In this document: piece after piece, positions 9,577 to 17,853 of the stretch
How the letters are laid out: each line of letters starts with the position of its first letter
Numbering within the stretch: position 1 is the stretch's first letter
Made by a program: the position numbers and the translations under genes
The notes under the pieces: generated by a model
Told to the model about the DNA's origin: nothing
Database searches by the model: none
The model's input: the letters and a program-made list of their open reading frames with translations, nothing else
NCBI RefSeq assembly: GCF_026847645.1
Contig: NZ_JAPSMC010000003.1
Location: 1 to 64,000 of the forward strand
Source of the DNA: Anoxybacillus sp. J5B_2022
GTDB lineage: Bacteria; Bacillota; Bacilli; Bacillales; Anoxybacillaceae
Direction of reading: 5' to 3'
DNA length: 64,000 bases

Positions 9577-9954
9577 CTAATCTTTCCGAAAGGAAAACGG
9601 ATGATGTTCTCGCTGAACAGGGGGCGATTGCTTCATTCCTTGAAGCTGTTCAATGACATTTTGAATCGCTGTAATCGCTTCTTGAACGCTCGCAATGTGT
9701 TGTTGCATTTCATTCGGATCCATGTTTTTAAGCGCTGATAAAATTTTTGCTATCAACGGAGGGCTGTCCGTTGCTTGCTTTTCTTTCTCTTCTTTATATT
9801 CGTTCCATATTTCATCTTCTTCTCCAAATAAATACCAATCTTCATAAAATTGTTTCCATGTTTTCTTTCCTTTGCGCACTTCTTGAATGATTTTCGGATG
9901 CTTTTTCACAAATTGTTTAAACTGCTCTACAGAAGGATGTAGATGCTTTTCCAT
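9577..9954 (-). CDS. ylbD: YlbD, putative spore coat protein
   Basis: YlbD is a small protein linked to the spore coat in B. subtilis and made in the mother cell. The 125-aa product shows the family N-terminus HPSVEQFKQFVKKHPKII and the following KKTWKQFYEDWYLFGE segment; the middle is acidic and the C-terminus Gln-rich. It is the first gene of ylbD-ylbE and is divergent from the gene at 10064. No membrane segment is seen. Confidence 0.87.
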   Translation of the reverse strand: MEKHLHPSVEQFKQFVKKHPKIIQEVRKGKKTWKQFYEDWYLFGEEDEIWNEYKEEKEKQATDSPPLIAKILSALKNMDPNEMQQHIASVQEAITAIQNVIEQLQGMKQSPPVQREHHPFSFRKD

Positions 9955-10063
9955 ACTCCTCCTCTACCTCCCCTTTGTTCATCTACCATATACTATCGAA
10001 CAAACGGATATGGCGTGCGCCCATTTTTTTGATACAATGAATGAGGAAAAGGAGGAATAAACG

Positions 10064-10477
10064 TTGGTTACTGCCATTGCCATTCCTTTATTATTTCTTT
10101 ACTTTTATTATGTGACGCGGAAAGAGCGAAAACGATTTTATCACGAATGGCTACAAGTCGGAAACGTTGCCGCAGAATCGGTTATCAAAGGAACGATCGT
10201 CGCCGTCCAAGAAAAAACAGAACGATATTACGGCCATTATCTCATCTCAGTGATCGACTTATGGCTCGAGCATGGAAAGGAAAAAATCATCGCACGCATT
10301 CAATTTCCGTTGACGGAATCACTGCAAAAACCAACTTTTCAAATCGGCGATACCATCATTTGCTATGGCCAGTGGCGCAATCAGTTGTTTCTGTTCGCTA
10401 CTTATCAGACAACTTCCACGGCTTCAAAAAATCTTGCGTATAATATAGATCAGCGACACCTACACCAAGGTGAGTAA
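10064..10477 (+). CDS. small membrane-anchored protein, function unknown
   Basis: This 137-aa protein has one N-terminal membrane segment (AIAIPLLFLYFYYV) followed by a soluble, beta-rich region (VIKGTIVAVQEKTERYYGH, QIGDTIICYGQW) that resembles an OB-like fold by eye. It starts with TTG after AAAGGAGGAATAAACG. Its last 80 nt overlap the end of ylbC on the other strand, so the tail may be lineage-specific. In B. subtilis no gene is known to me here. Confidence 0.68.
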   Translation: MVTAIAIPLLFLYFYYVTRKERKRFYHEWLQVGNVAAESVIKGTIVAVQEKTERYYGHYLISVIDLWLEHGKEKIIARIQFPLTESLQKPTFQIGDTIICYGQWRNQLFLFATYQTTSTASKNLAYNIDQRHLHQGE

Positions 10478-11423
10478 ACTGTGGGTTTAACAATGTGTCG
10501 CGATGTCTTTTACTATTTAGCCATCCTTCTACTGCAGCAATGCCGTCGACGTATTGTGCCGCAATGTTTTCGCCAGCTAATTGAAACGGAATGCGAGCGG
10601 ATAGCAACCGCGCTTTTAAGTCCCCATGTTCCGGTGATACATGGGAAAAATAATGGCGATCGCTCATCTCTTTACTATGAGCATATGCTACTTCGGCCGC
10701 CTTTTCGTGCCAATGGAGCACCGGAACATGATATCGCTTGCGAATAACGTTTGTAATATCGAAAATTTGCCGTGCATTCGCCTGCTCGACTTGCTTTTGT
10801 TGCTCGAGCGATAGCGGCTGTGCAGAGAGCAACGCACCGCGGTACATCAATTCATACGGGCGTATCTTCACGAGCGTCTCACCGTTCATCAGTCGAATTC
10901 CAGCAATTGTCCCGGTAAAATGATCGATATAAAGCTGCACGTATAAATCATCCATCTTGACAATCGGCTGCATAGAAGTATCTTGTTCGGACAGTTCAAA
11001 CCGATACGTCCCAGTAGGCAGCGTTACTTCAATCGTTGAAGATAACGAGATAAGATTATACACTTCTTGAAGTGGCTGGCCGATGCGAAATGGAGTGACA
11101 TCGACTTGTTCTCCGCCAATAAACGCAGTAACCGATCGGCCATTGAACATACCGATTTGTAAATACATGGTTGGATTTTCGTTATAAATCCACCATTTAT
11201 AGTCATAACTAGAAGCATCGACGCGTGTCGGCTGTCCGAACCGCTTTTTTATTTCTTCTTCCGTTTTTCCGATCAATGACTTAACTCCCGTTGTTACAGG
11301 GGTCGTTGTTTTAGCATGATCCTGCTCATTTAATAGCTGTGGAGGGCTTGACGTGGGAAGTTGGTTAGGAAAAAAATAAAGCAAGCTTATTAATAAGAGA
11401 AAAAATAGAAAAAACCATTTCAC
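10398..11423 (-). CDS. ylbC: YlbC, CAP-domain protein with N-terminal CAP-associated domain
   Basis: This 341-aa exported protein has a signal anchor (WFFLFFLLLISLLYFF), a CAP-associated domain (VKSLIGKTEEEIKKRFGQP) and a C-terminal CAP/SCP-PR1 domain. The CAP signatures are present: EMSDRHYFSHVSPEHG, AGENIAAQY and HRDTLLNPQFTHLGVGV. CAP proteins are extracytoplasmic; a catalytic role in Bacillus is not established. The start is GTG, 7 nt from GGGG. It overlaps the convergent gene at 10064-10477 by 80 nt. Confidence 0.9.
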   Translation of the reverse strand: MKWFFLFFLLLISLLYFFPNQLPTSSPPQLLNEQDHAKTTTPVTTGVKSLIGKTEEEIKKRFGQPTRVDASSYDYKWWIYNENPTMYLQIGMFNGRSVTAFIGGEQVDVTPFRIGQPLQEVYNLISLSSTIEVTLPTGTYRFELSEQDTSMQPIVKMDDLYVQLYIDHFTGTIAGIRLMNGETLVKIRPYELMYRGALLSAQPLSLEQQKQVEQANARQIFDITNVIRKRYHVPVLHWHEKAAEVAYAHSKEMSDRHYFSHVSPEHGDLKARLLSARIPFQLAGENIAAQYVDGIAAVEGWLNSKRHRDTLLNPQFTHLGVGVADLYYTQDFLKPWKLSDK

Positions 11424-11480
11424 TAGGCAACCCCACTTTCACGAAATCTCTTATTGTTATTATATCTTGTTTCGTCCATA

Positions 11481-11513
11481 AAAAAAACGAACCCCCTAAA
11501 GGGGATTGCGTTT
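11481..11513 (-). terminator. ylbB terminator
   Basis: On the minus strand a stem of AACG and AATCCCC against GGGG and TTCGTT, with one bulged base, is followed by eight T residues immediately after the ylbB stop. Confidence 0.82.
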
Positions 11514-11939
11514 TTAATGAAGAAAATGTTGTTCTGAAATGGCGCTCAACGCGCGGCCGGCGCTTTCGTCGGAGTAACGATATGTAGCTAAATCCCCGAG
11601 CGACACGATGCCGACAAGGCGGCCATTTTCCACAACCGGCAGACGGCGAATTTGATGCTCAGCCATTCGCTGCGCTGCTTCTTGTACCGATGTATTTGGT
11701 GATACGGTGATCACGTCTTTTGTCATCACTTCCGTCACTTGACTAGAACCAGGCCGTTTTTCCGCAATTCCACGAACGACTAAATCGCGGTCGGTAATCA
11801 TTCCGATCAATCGTCCGTCTTCGACCACCGGAATCGCCCCGACATTTAAATCGCGCATTTTGACCGCTGCTTCAAACACATTATCAAGCGGTGTGCAATA
11901 ATCAACATCGGTTGTCATCACTTCTCGTACTGTTTTCAT
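11514..11939 (-). CDS. ylbB: YlbB, CBS-pair protein
   Basis: This 141-aa cytoplasmic protein is made of two tandem CBS motifs (REVMTTDVDYCTP and GMITDRDLVVRG; TEVMTKDVITVSP and GIVSLGDLATYR) and nothing else. CBS pairs usually bind adenine nucleotides; the ligand here is unknown. The start at 11939 is preceded by AAAGGAGCCATCCT; a longer reading to 11987 overlaps the upstream gene and lacks a ribosome binding site. It lies between two CAP-domain genes. Confidence 0.9.
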   Translation of the reverse strand: MKTVREVMTTDVDYCTPLDNVFEAAVKMRDLNVGAIPVVEDGRLIGMITDRDLVVRGIAEKRPGSSQVTEVMTKDVITVSPNTSVQEAAQRMAEHQIRRLPVVENGRLVGIVSLGDLATYRYSDESAGRALSAISEQHFLH

Positions 11940-11959
11940 AGGATGGCTCCTTTCATCTA

Positions 11960-12586
11960 TTATTTTCCGATAAACATTTGTGTCCAATAATGGCCATATG
12001 AACCGCCTTTCGCATATCCAACACCAATGTGAGTAAACGACTTATTTAAGATATTCGCCCGATGTCCAGGGCTGTTCATCCAATCATTGACCACTTCTTG
12101 TGGTGTCTGCTGGCCAGCGGCAATATTTTCTCCTGCGGTACGGTAGCTAATGCCGAAATTTTTGATCATTGTAAATGGAGAACCGTACGTTGGCGATTGA
12201 TGGGAAAAATAGTTTTTATCGCGCATATCCGCTGATTTATACCGAGCAACACGTGCTAGTTGCCAATCCAATTGCAACGGTGGTAATCCGTATTTAGCAC
12301 GCTGTTGATTCGTCAGACGAACAACTTCGTTTTCGATTGCTTTCACATTATCTAGCACTGGAACATACACTTTTTGTCCCGGATAAATTAAATGCGGGTT
12401 CGTAAATTGCGGATTCGCCGCAATAATTTCAGACAGCCCTACTTGGTAACGAACCGCGATTTTCCATAGGCTATCTCCCGGCTGAACAACATACGTCGTC
12501 GTACCTTGTCCATACGTATGATGCGGAACGCTTACAACGAGCAAAACCGCACTCAACCATATGGGCAATAAACATTTCTTCACCAT
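11960..12586 (-). CDS. secreted LysM-CAP domain protein (YkwD/SafA-like)
   Basis: This 208-aa exported protein has a signal peptide ending near TYGQG, one LysM module (YVVQPGDSLWKIAVRYQ to LIYPGQKVYVP) and a C-terminal CAP domain (KNYFSHQSPTYGSPF, AGENIAAGQQTPQEVV, HRANILNKSFTHIGVGYA). LysM would hold it on peptidoglycan. Similar proteins are made in sporulating or stationary Bacillus cells. The start choice between ATG at 12586 and the adjacent GTG is not certain. B. subtilis lacks a gene here between ylbA and ylbB. Confidence 0.87.
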   Translation of the reverse strand: MVKKCLLPIWLSAVLLVVSVPHHTYGQGTTTYVVQPGDSLWKIAVRYQVGLSEIIAANPQFTNPHLIYPGQKVYVPVLDNVKAIENEVVRLTNQQRAKYGLPPLQLDWQLARVARYKSADMRDKNYFSHQSPTYGSPFTMIKNFGISYRTAGENIAAGQQTPQEVVNDWMNSPGHRANILNKSFTHIGVGYAKGGSYGHYWTQMFIGK

Positions 12587-12751
12587 TCCCTCCTCCTTTC
12601 GCCTTTTAGTTTCACCAAAATCGCAAAAAAATGACGAAGGTTGTAAAATTTTTTTCTCATTCTCCGCTCAAATACGAAGTATTGATTGAAAGTTGAACAC
12701 TTTAATAATATTATTAATAAAGGAGCGTTTTTTATTAGGAGGGAATACGAA

Positions 12752-13111
12752 ATGAAATTTGAAAACACGGGCATTGAAAATCAAACGGCAGAATTGTCCC
12801 GCCTAGATGAATTAATGACAAGCTTAGGATTCGTACGTGCAGGGCAATGGGATTATGAACGGGTTACATACGATCGGAAATTTGAAGTGAAAGGCGACGT
12901 ATACTATCTTCGTGTGCAAGGTTACGCGATTGAAGGAGAAGTAGACACACGCTACGCCGTCATTAAACTGCTCACACCGCTGCTTGGAAAACACTACTAT
13001 CCACACGGTGTCGAGTATGGAGAAGGGGAAAATTTCCCATCTTCATTAGTCAGCCAATGCCAAAGCATTTTAGCGCAAGTAAAAGAAGGATTAGCGAAAA
13101 TCAACGCATGA
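12752..13111 (+). CDS. ylbA: YlbA/YugN-like family protein
   Basis: This 119-aa soluble protein has the YugN-like pattern (LMTSLGFVRAGQWDYERVTYD, KGDVYYLRVQGYA, GKHYYPHGVEYGE). Its place beside ctaG-ctaM and ylbB is that of ylbA in B. subtilis, hence the symbol. The start at 12752 follows AGGAGGG; an upstream in-frame ATG at 12686 lies in AT-rich leader. Function unknown. Confidence 0.78.
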   Translation: MKFENTGIENQTAELSRLDELMTSLGFVRAGQWDYERVTYDRKFEVKGDVYYLRVQGYAIEGEVDTRYAVIKLLTPLLGKHYYPHGVEYGEGENFPSSLVSQCQSILAQVKEGLAKINA

Positions 13112-13138
13112 GGCTCCCTCATGCGTTGTTTTTTTCGA
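13109..13138 (+). terminator. ylbA terminator
   Basis: CGCATGAGG and CCTCATGCG form a 9-bp stem with a CTC loop, followed by TTGTTTTTTT. Confidence 0.88.
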
Positions 13139-13409
13139 AAACGATCTTTTTTACAATCAAATGAACTTGTTTGACTGCGAACGGGGTCATCATGCTAATT
13201 TCATTCACGATTTCTTCTTGGATGTTTTTGCATACAGAAACCACTTTTGCTCCAAACTTCATCACAACGGCAATCGTAATCGTACAACGGTCATGTTCGT
13301 CAAACTGCACATCGACATTCGATTCTTCCGCCACAATTTCTGCTCGTTCCTTTAAACACATCATCACGACCGTTACGACTGTTACGTACGCTGCACTTGA
13401 CCGCCACAA
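13119..13409 (-). CDS. short Asp23/Gls24-like (DUF322) protein
   Basis: The C-terminal 60 residues (ITIAVVMKFGAKVVSVCKN, IQEEIVNEISMMTPFAVKQV) follow the Asp23/YloU pattern of a beta strand, a helix starting with xxVCKNIQEEI and a final V-rich strand. At 96 aa it is shorter than typical family members, and the N-terminal part of the fold is not clear. The start is TTG, 7 nt after GGGAGG. It stands alone between convergent ylbA and ctaM. It could be an intact short variant or a degraded one. Confidence 0.55.
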   Translation of the reverse strand: MWRSSAAYVTVVTVVMMCLKERAEIVAEESNVDVQFDEHDRCTITIAVVMKFGAKVVSVCKNIQEEIVNEISMMTPFAVKQVHLIVKKIVFEKNNA

Positions 13410-13470
13410 TTTCTCGCCTCCCGTACAAGAGCCATATTTATATATATTCTTCCGTCGTTTTTACGATACG

Positions 13471-13495
13471 AAAAAACCCGACAAAAACGTCGGGT
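13471..13495 (-). terminator. ctaM terminator
   Basis: ACCCGAC and GTCGGGT form the stem with a GTTTTT loop, followed by a T-run on the minus strand just after the ctaM stop. Confidence 0.9.
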
Positions 13496-13496
13496 G

Positions 13497-13964
13497 TTAA
13501 AAGCCTAAAATCGCTTTGATCATTGATGTTGTTTCGCCACCACGATAAAACACATAAAGCAACAAATAAACGACAACGCCGGTCATAGCCGTAAAAAACC
13601 AAATGACACTCGTGATCGGTCCAAGCTTTTTATGTTTGACCAAATTGTTTTGGAAAGCAGTTAACAGCGTGACGACCCCAAACACTGCTCCGACCGTTGC
13701 TAAAACGATGTGAAATATTAAGAAAATCGTATAGTATACTTTCACATTGTCAGGACCGCCAAAGCTTGTATTCCCGATGAATACCGTTCGCGATAAGTAA
13801 ATTAAAAAGAACAGCAGCGCAAAAGCGGCCGCCCATAGCATCACTTTTTTATGGGCTTCTATTTTTCGCTTTCGAATGAGCGACCAGCCGTACGCTACAA
13901 GCGCGGCGCTAATAACAATGCAGCTTGTACTAATCGTTGGTAAAATCGGCAATGAATATTCCAT
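13497..13964 (-). CDS. ctaM: CtaM/YozB, DUF420 heme-copper oxidase assembly protein
   Basis: This 155-aa protein has four hydrophobic segments and the DUF420 pattern with conserved His residues (KIEAHKKVMLWAA, IFLIFHIVLATVG, LVKHKKLGPIT). In Staphylococcus aureus the homologue CtaM is required for activity of heme-A-type oxidases; the B. subtilis homologue is YozB. It follows ctaG by 25 nt, which suggests the pair is cotranscribed and acts in cytochrome caa3 maturation. Confidence 0.88.
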   Translation of the reverse strand: MEYSLPILPTISTSCIVISAALVAYGWSLIRKRKIEAHKKVMLWAAAFALLFFLIYLSRTVFIGNTSFGGPDNVKVYYTIFLIFHIVLATVGAVFGVVTLLTAFQNNLVKHKKLGPITSVIWFFTAMTGVVVYLLLYVFYRGGETTSMIKAILGF

Positions 13965-13989
13965 ACCTTCGTCCTCGCTTTATTTATAA

Positions 13990-14895
13990 TTATGATTCGG
14001 AAGGATGCGGTGATGCAATCGTTTCTAACCGCTCCTTTTCTCTCTCTTTTTGATACCATTCAATGAAAATAAAGAACAACATCGTTCCATACACAATTTC
14101 TTGAATAATTTTCATTAACACGCCACCGAGTTGTTGATCATGAAGGAGCGACATCGATAAAAACATTTCCGGTCCCGTTAAATGCAAAGAAGCTAACGTC
14201 CCTTTTGGCACGCATAGCTGAAGGGCGTTTAACCACGCTTGTGGATCAGAAAATGTTTTATACAGAGGCGCATCCGCAAAAATAATAAGGGTACATGCAG
14301 GGGTTAGCAACACGCCGTTAGCAAAAATATATCCAACTTTTTTAATACCTGAAAGCGTTTGCCACTCCGGCAGTTTGTTGACGACCGGCCACCACATAAA
14401 CCAGGCGGCAATGAAAATAATAGTCGTAACGACCGCATGATAAATCATATTCGTTTTAATGACGTCAAAAATAAACGGGACATGGTAAAACGAAAACAAC
14501 CCGTTAAATAGCAAAAGAGAAATAAGCGGCTTTGTAAACAACGAAAACAACTGCTTAATCGCTCGAATGCGAAACAGCTTTTCATACATCCAATTCGGAA
14601 TTCCTAAAATGAAACATTGCGGAATAATTAAATATAAAATCGCCATTTGCGTCATATGCACGCTAAACATTAAATGACCAAGCAAATCAATCGGCGATCC
14701 TTTGATCACATAAAGCAAGAAAAGCCCTACGAAAAAATATGCTTTTTGTTTCGTCGGCGGTGGCCCTTCTGTCGTAAATTTCTCGCGCCACGGCCCGACC
14801 GCCAATAAATAAAACAGTGCGACGAGCAATAACGTTCCTAGAAAAAACGGGCTCCATAACGCCATAAAACCAAACATTTGTAATGATGTAAGCAT
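13990..14895 (-). CDS. ctaG: cytochrome c oxidase assembly factor CtaG
   Basis: CtaG is a polytopic membrane protein needed for active caa3 oxidase in B. subtilis, probably for CuB insertion. The 301-aa product has about seven membrane segments with family motifs GHLMFSVHMTQMAILYL and FYHVPFIFDVI. The chosen ATG follows GAGAGGTGAAAAC; the reading to 14943 adds residues without a ribosome binding site. It is separated from ctaF by a terminator, so it may have its own promoter in the 107-nt gap. Confidence 0.94.
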   Translation of the reverse strand: MLTSLQMFGFMALWSPFFLGTLLLVALFYLLAVGPWREKFTTEGPPPTKQKAYFFVGLFLLYVIKGSPIDLLGHLMFSVHMTQMAILYLIIPQCFILGIPNWMYEKLFRIRAIKQLFSLFTKPLISLLLFNGLFSFYHVPFIFDVIKTNMIYHAVVTTIIFIAAWFMWWPVVNKLPEWQTLSGIKKVGYIFANGVLLTPACTLIIFADAPLYKTFSDPQAWLNALQLCVPKGTLASLHLTGPEMFLSMSLLHDQQLGGVLMKIIQEIVYGTMLFFIFIEWYQKEREKERLETIASPHPSES

Positions 14896-14965
14896 GTTTT
14901 CACCTCTCTTCTTCATTATACTATACACCGAGCGTTTGTCCATTAGAGAACATCCATGATGCGAA

Positions 14966-14995
14966 AAAGGAAATCAGCATACGCCGATTTCCTTT
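14966..14995 (-). terminator. cta operon terminator after ctaF
   Basis: AAAGGAAATC and GATTTCCTTT form a 10-bp stem, followed by TTTTTC on the minus strand. Confidence 0.85.
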
Positions 14996-15002
14996 CGTCC
15001 AA

Positions 15003-15335
15003 TTACCACCAAACAACGGTCATAAACGCCCAAACCGTTAAAAACGCAACAAGCACACCACCATAAAGAAAGAGCGACGGAAGTTCATGACCTTTATGGC
15101 TCATATGCATAAAGTAATACAATTGGAACGCAACTTGCACAACGGCAAGAAGCAAAATGAACGGAACAGAAAACCAATGTGAAAACTGGTCATAACCGAC
15201 CGCAAAGAAAGCGACGAGCGTCAACGCAATCATTAACACAAACGAAATCACTTGATGTTTCATTTCTTCCGCATTTTTTTTGCGGCGGTACGCTAAATCA
15301 ACATTCGGGTTTCCTGTATTCGTCTGATTCGCCAT
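15003..15335 (-). CDS. ctaF: cytochrome c oxidase (caa3) subunit IV
   Basis: CtaF is a 110-aa accessory membrane subunit with three hydrophobic segments (VISFVLMIALTLVAFFAVG, FILLLAVVQVAFQLYYFM, LFLYGGVLVAFLTVWAFM), the pattern of prokaryotic subunit IV, including a HMSHKG loop. It follows ctaE by 4 nt and is the last gene before the operon terminator. Confidence 0.95.
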   Translation of the reverse strand: MANQTNTGNPNVDLAYRRKKNAEEMKHQVISFVLMIALTLVAFFAVGYDQFSHWFSVPFILLLAVVQVAFQLYYFMHMSHKGHELPSLFLYGGVLVAFLTVWAFMTVVWW

Positions 15336-15339
15336 ACGA

Positions 15340-15960
15340 TCACCCCACCATTCCCATTAAATATACAACGGTAAAAATGAACACCCAAACGACGTCGATA
15401 AAGTGCCAATATAAGCTTGCGACGTAAAACTTCGGTGCATTATATAAGTTTAACCCACGTTTCGCGTTACGAATCATTAGTGTAACAATCCAAAGCAAAC
15501 CGAACGCCACGTGGGCACCGTGCGTACCAACTAGCGTGTAAAACGAAGATGCAAAGGCACTTTTTGTAAACACGTGTCCTTCACGGACGTATTCATTAAA
15601 CTCAAAAATCTCAAGGCCTAAGAAGCCAGCCCCTAACAACACTGTAACCCCAAACCAAAGCTGCATTTTCTTAAAATCAAAGTTTTTCATGTGGTAAATC
15701 GCATACACACTCGTTAAGCTGCTCGTTAGTAGGAGCATCGTTGCTACAAAGACGAGCGGCATCCGGAACAATTCTTCTGCGGAAGGCCCGCCTGCCGTTT
15801 TATCCCGTAACGCTAAATACGTAGCGAAGAGAGAGGCGAAGAGAACCGTCTCTCCCCCTAAGAATAACCAGAAACCTAAAAATTTATTTTTCCCTTCGAG
15901 GGTGGCTTTTTCAGGCGACGCAGGGAACGTTTCTGCTGTCAATTTTTCTTCAACGTGCAT
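15340..15960 (-). CDS. ctaE: cytochrome c oxidase (caa3) subunit III
   Basis: Subunit III has 206 aa and five membrane segments. It starts after a short hydrophilic head with GFWLFLGGETVLFASLFATYL and includes the conserved FYTLVGTHGAHVAFGLLW and LYWHFIDVVWVFIF segments. Its ATG overlaps the ctaD stop by one base (TAATG), so the two are translationally coupled. It stabilises the core and may guide oxygen entry. Confidence 0.97.
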   Translation of the reverse strand: MHVEEKLTAETFPASPEKATLEGKNKFLGFWLFLGGETVLFASLFATYLALRDKTAGGPSAEELFRMPLVFVATMLLLTSSLTSVYAIYHMKNFDFKKMQLWFGVTVLLGAGFLGLEIFEFNEYVREGHVFTKSAFASSFYTLVGTHGAHVAFGLLWIVTLMIRNAKRGLNLYNAPKFYVASLYWHFIDVVWVFIFTVVYLMGMVG

Positions 15961-17816
15961 TATGCCTTAACCCCCTTTTCCGCTTCAAGAACTTCTTCTT
16001 TATGAATGTGGAAGCCGTGGTCATCGATGACCGAGCGCAAGAACATCGAGCCAAGCGTAATTAGCAATCCGATAATTCCGACAGCTAAGCCCCAAGAATG
16101 TTCTGTGCGATACATAAAGCCGAATGCCGCAATAAACAATCCGAGCGAAATAACAAACGGTAAAATTGAAGAATTAGGCATGTGAATATCACCGAGCGGT
16201 TCTGCTGGTGTCAATCCTTTTTTGCCTTCCATTTTTTCAATCCAAAACGCATCTAATCCACGTACAAGTGGCGTTTGTGCAAAGTTATATTCCGGTGGCG
16301 GAGAAGCAACCGCCCATTCAAGCGTACGTCCATCTCCCCATGCATCCGCTTCCGCTTTTTGTCCTTTTGCTGTTGTAATCACAACGTTTACTAAAAGAAC
16401 GATCGTTGCAGCTGCCATGAAAAAGGCACCAACTGTACTGATCAAGTTACCTGTTTCAAATCCTTGGCCTGGCAAATACGTAAAGACGCGGCGTGGCATT
16501 CCCATTAAACCAAGGAAATGTTGGATAAAGAACGTTAAATGGAATCCGGTAAAGAACAACCAGAACGTAATTTTTCCAAGCGTCTCGTTCAACATTTTAC
16601 CGAACATTTTTGGCCACCAGTAATGAGCCCCTGCTAAGAGCGCGAATACAACCCCACCAACGATAACGTAGTGGAAGTGCGCAACAACGAAATAGCTATC
16701 ATGATATTGGTAGTCCGCCGCTGCTGCTGCGTTCATGACACCTGTGACGCCTCCCATAACGAACGATGGGATAAACGCAACCGCATACAACATTGGTGTT
16801 GTGAAACGAATGTTTCCGCCCCACATCGTAAAGAGCCAGTTGAAAATTTTAATACCAGTTGGAACCGCAATCGCCATTGTCGCAACGGCAAAAATCGCAT
16901 TCGCAATTGGACCCATACCAACTGTAAACATATGGTGCGCCCACACCATGAAACCTAAAAATCCAATTAATACTGTCGCGAACACCATCGAAGAATATCC
17001 GAATAAACGTTTTTTCGAGAATGTCGCAAAAATTTCCGAGAAAATACCGAATGCCGGCAACACTAAAATATATACTTCTGGGTGACCGAAAATCCAGAAT
17101 AAATGCTCCCAAATAATCGTGTTTCCGCCTCCGGCAGGGTTATAGAAGTTTCCGCCAAATAACCGGTCCATCATCATGAAAATTAAACCGACCGTAAGCG
17201 GAGGAAACGCAAATAAAATGAGCGCAGATGTAACAAATGTTGCCCATGTGAACATCGGCATGCGCATATACGTCATTCCAGGTGCACGCATGTTAATAAT
17301 CGTAACAAGGAAGTTAATTCCTCCTATTAACGTACCAAAACCGGAAATTTGCAAACCGAGCACATAAAAGTCAATACCATGTCCCGGTGATTCGAGCGAC
17401 AACGATGCATAAGAAGTCCATCCTGCATCAGGCGCTCCCCCTAAAAACCATGACAAGTTGAGGAATACTCCTCCGAAAAAGAATAACCAGAAACCTAACG
17501 CGTTTAAAAACGGAAATGCAACGTCACGCGCACCAATTTGAATCGGCACAACAGCGTTCATCATTGCAAACACAAGCGGCATCGCTGCCAAGAAAATCAT
17601 CGTTGTACCGTGCATCGTCAACACTTGGTTATATAGACCGCCAACTAAAAAGTCGTTGTTCGGCTTCGCAAGTTGAATCCGGATAAATAGAGCTTCAAGA
17701 CCACCAACGAGGAAGAAAAAGCCGCCAGCAATTAAATAAAGAATGGCGATTTTCTTATGGTCGACCGTTGTAAGGTAGTCCCATATTAGGCTCTTCTTAC
17801 GAGCTACTGTACTCAC
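15960..17816 (-). CDS. ctaD: cytochrome c oxidase (caa3) subunit I
   Basis: This is the catalytic proton-pumping subunit, binding heme a and the heme a3-CuB centre. The 618-aa protein contains GHPEVYILVLPAFG (CuB His and the cross-linked His-Tyr), VWAHHMFTVG (two CuB His) and HFHYVIVGG (heme ligands). The C-terminal extension found in Bacillus caa3 enzymes is present. The gene follows ctaC by 37 nt with a GGGAGG ribosome binding site. The complete set of metal ligands indicates an active enzyme. Confidence 0.98.
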   Translation of the reverse strand: MSTVARKKSLIWDYLTTVDHKKIAILYLIAGGFFFLVGGLEALFIRIQLAKPNNDFLVGGLYNQVLTMHGTTMIFLAAMPLVFAMMNAVVPIQIGARDVAFPFLNALGFWLFFFGGVFLNLSWFLGGAPDAGWTSYASLSLESPGHGIDFYVLGLQISGFGTLIGGINFLVTIINMRAPGMTYMRMPMFTWATFVTSALILFAFPPLTVGLIFMMMDRLFGGNFYNPAGGGNTIIWEHLFWIFGHPEVYILVLPAFGIFSEIFATFSKKRLFGYSSMVFATVLIGFLGFMVWAHHMFTVGMGPIANAIFAVATMAIAVPTGIKIFNWLFTMWGGNIRFTTPMLYAVAFIPSFVMGGVTGVMNAAAAADYQYHDSYFVVAHFHYVIVGGVVFALLAGAHYWWPKMFGKMLNETLGKITFWLFFTGFHLTFFIQHFLGLMGMPRRVFTYLPGQGFETGNLISTVGAFFMAAATIVLLVNVVITTAKGQKAEADAWGDGRTLEWAVASPPPEYNFAQTPLVRGLDAFWIEKMEGKKGLTPAEPLGDIHMPNSSILPFVISLGLFIAAFGFMYRTEHSWGLAVGIIGLLITLGSMFLRSVIDDHGFHIHKEEVLEAEKGVKA

Positions 17817-17853
17817 AATGTTACCTCCCTTTCTGATATAAATCCCCTTTAAA

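Noticed and set aside
16222-17085. Plus-strand reading frames of 95-133 aa opposite ctaD
   Set aside because: They are antisense to a strongly conserved gene and have no start signals or recognisable product.
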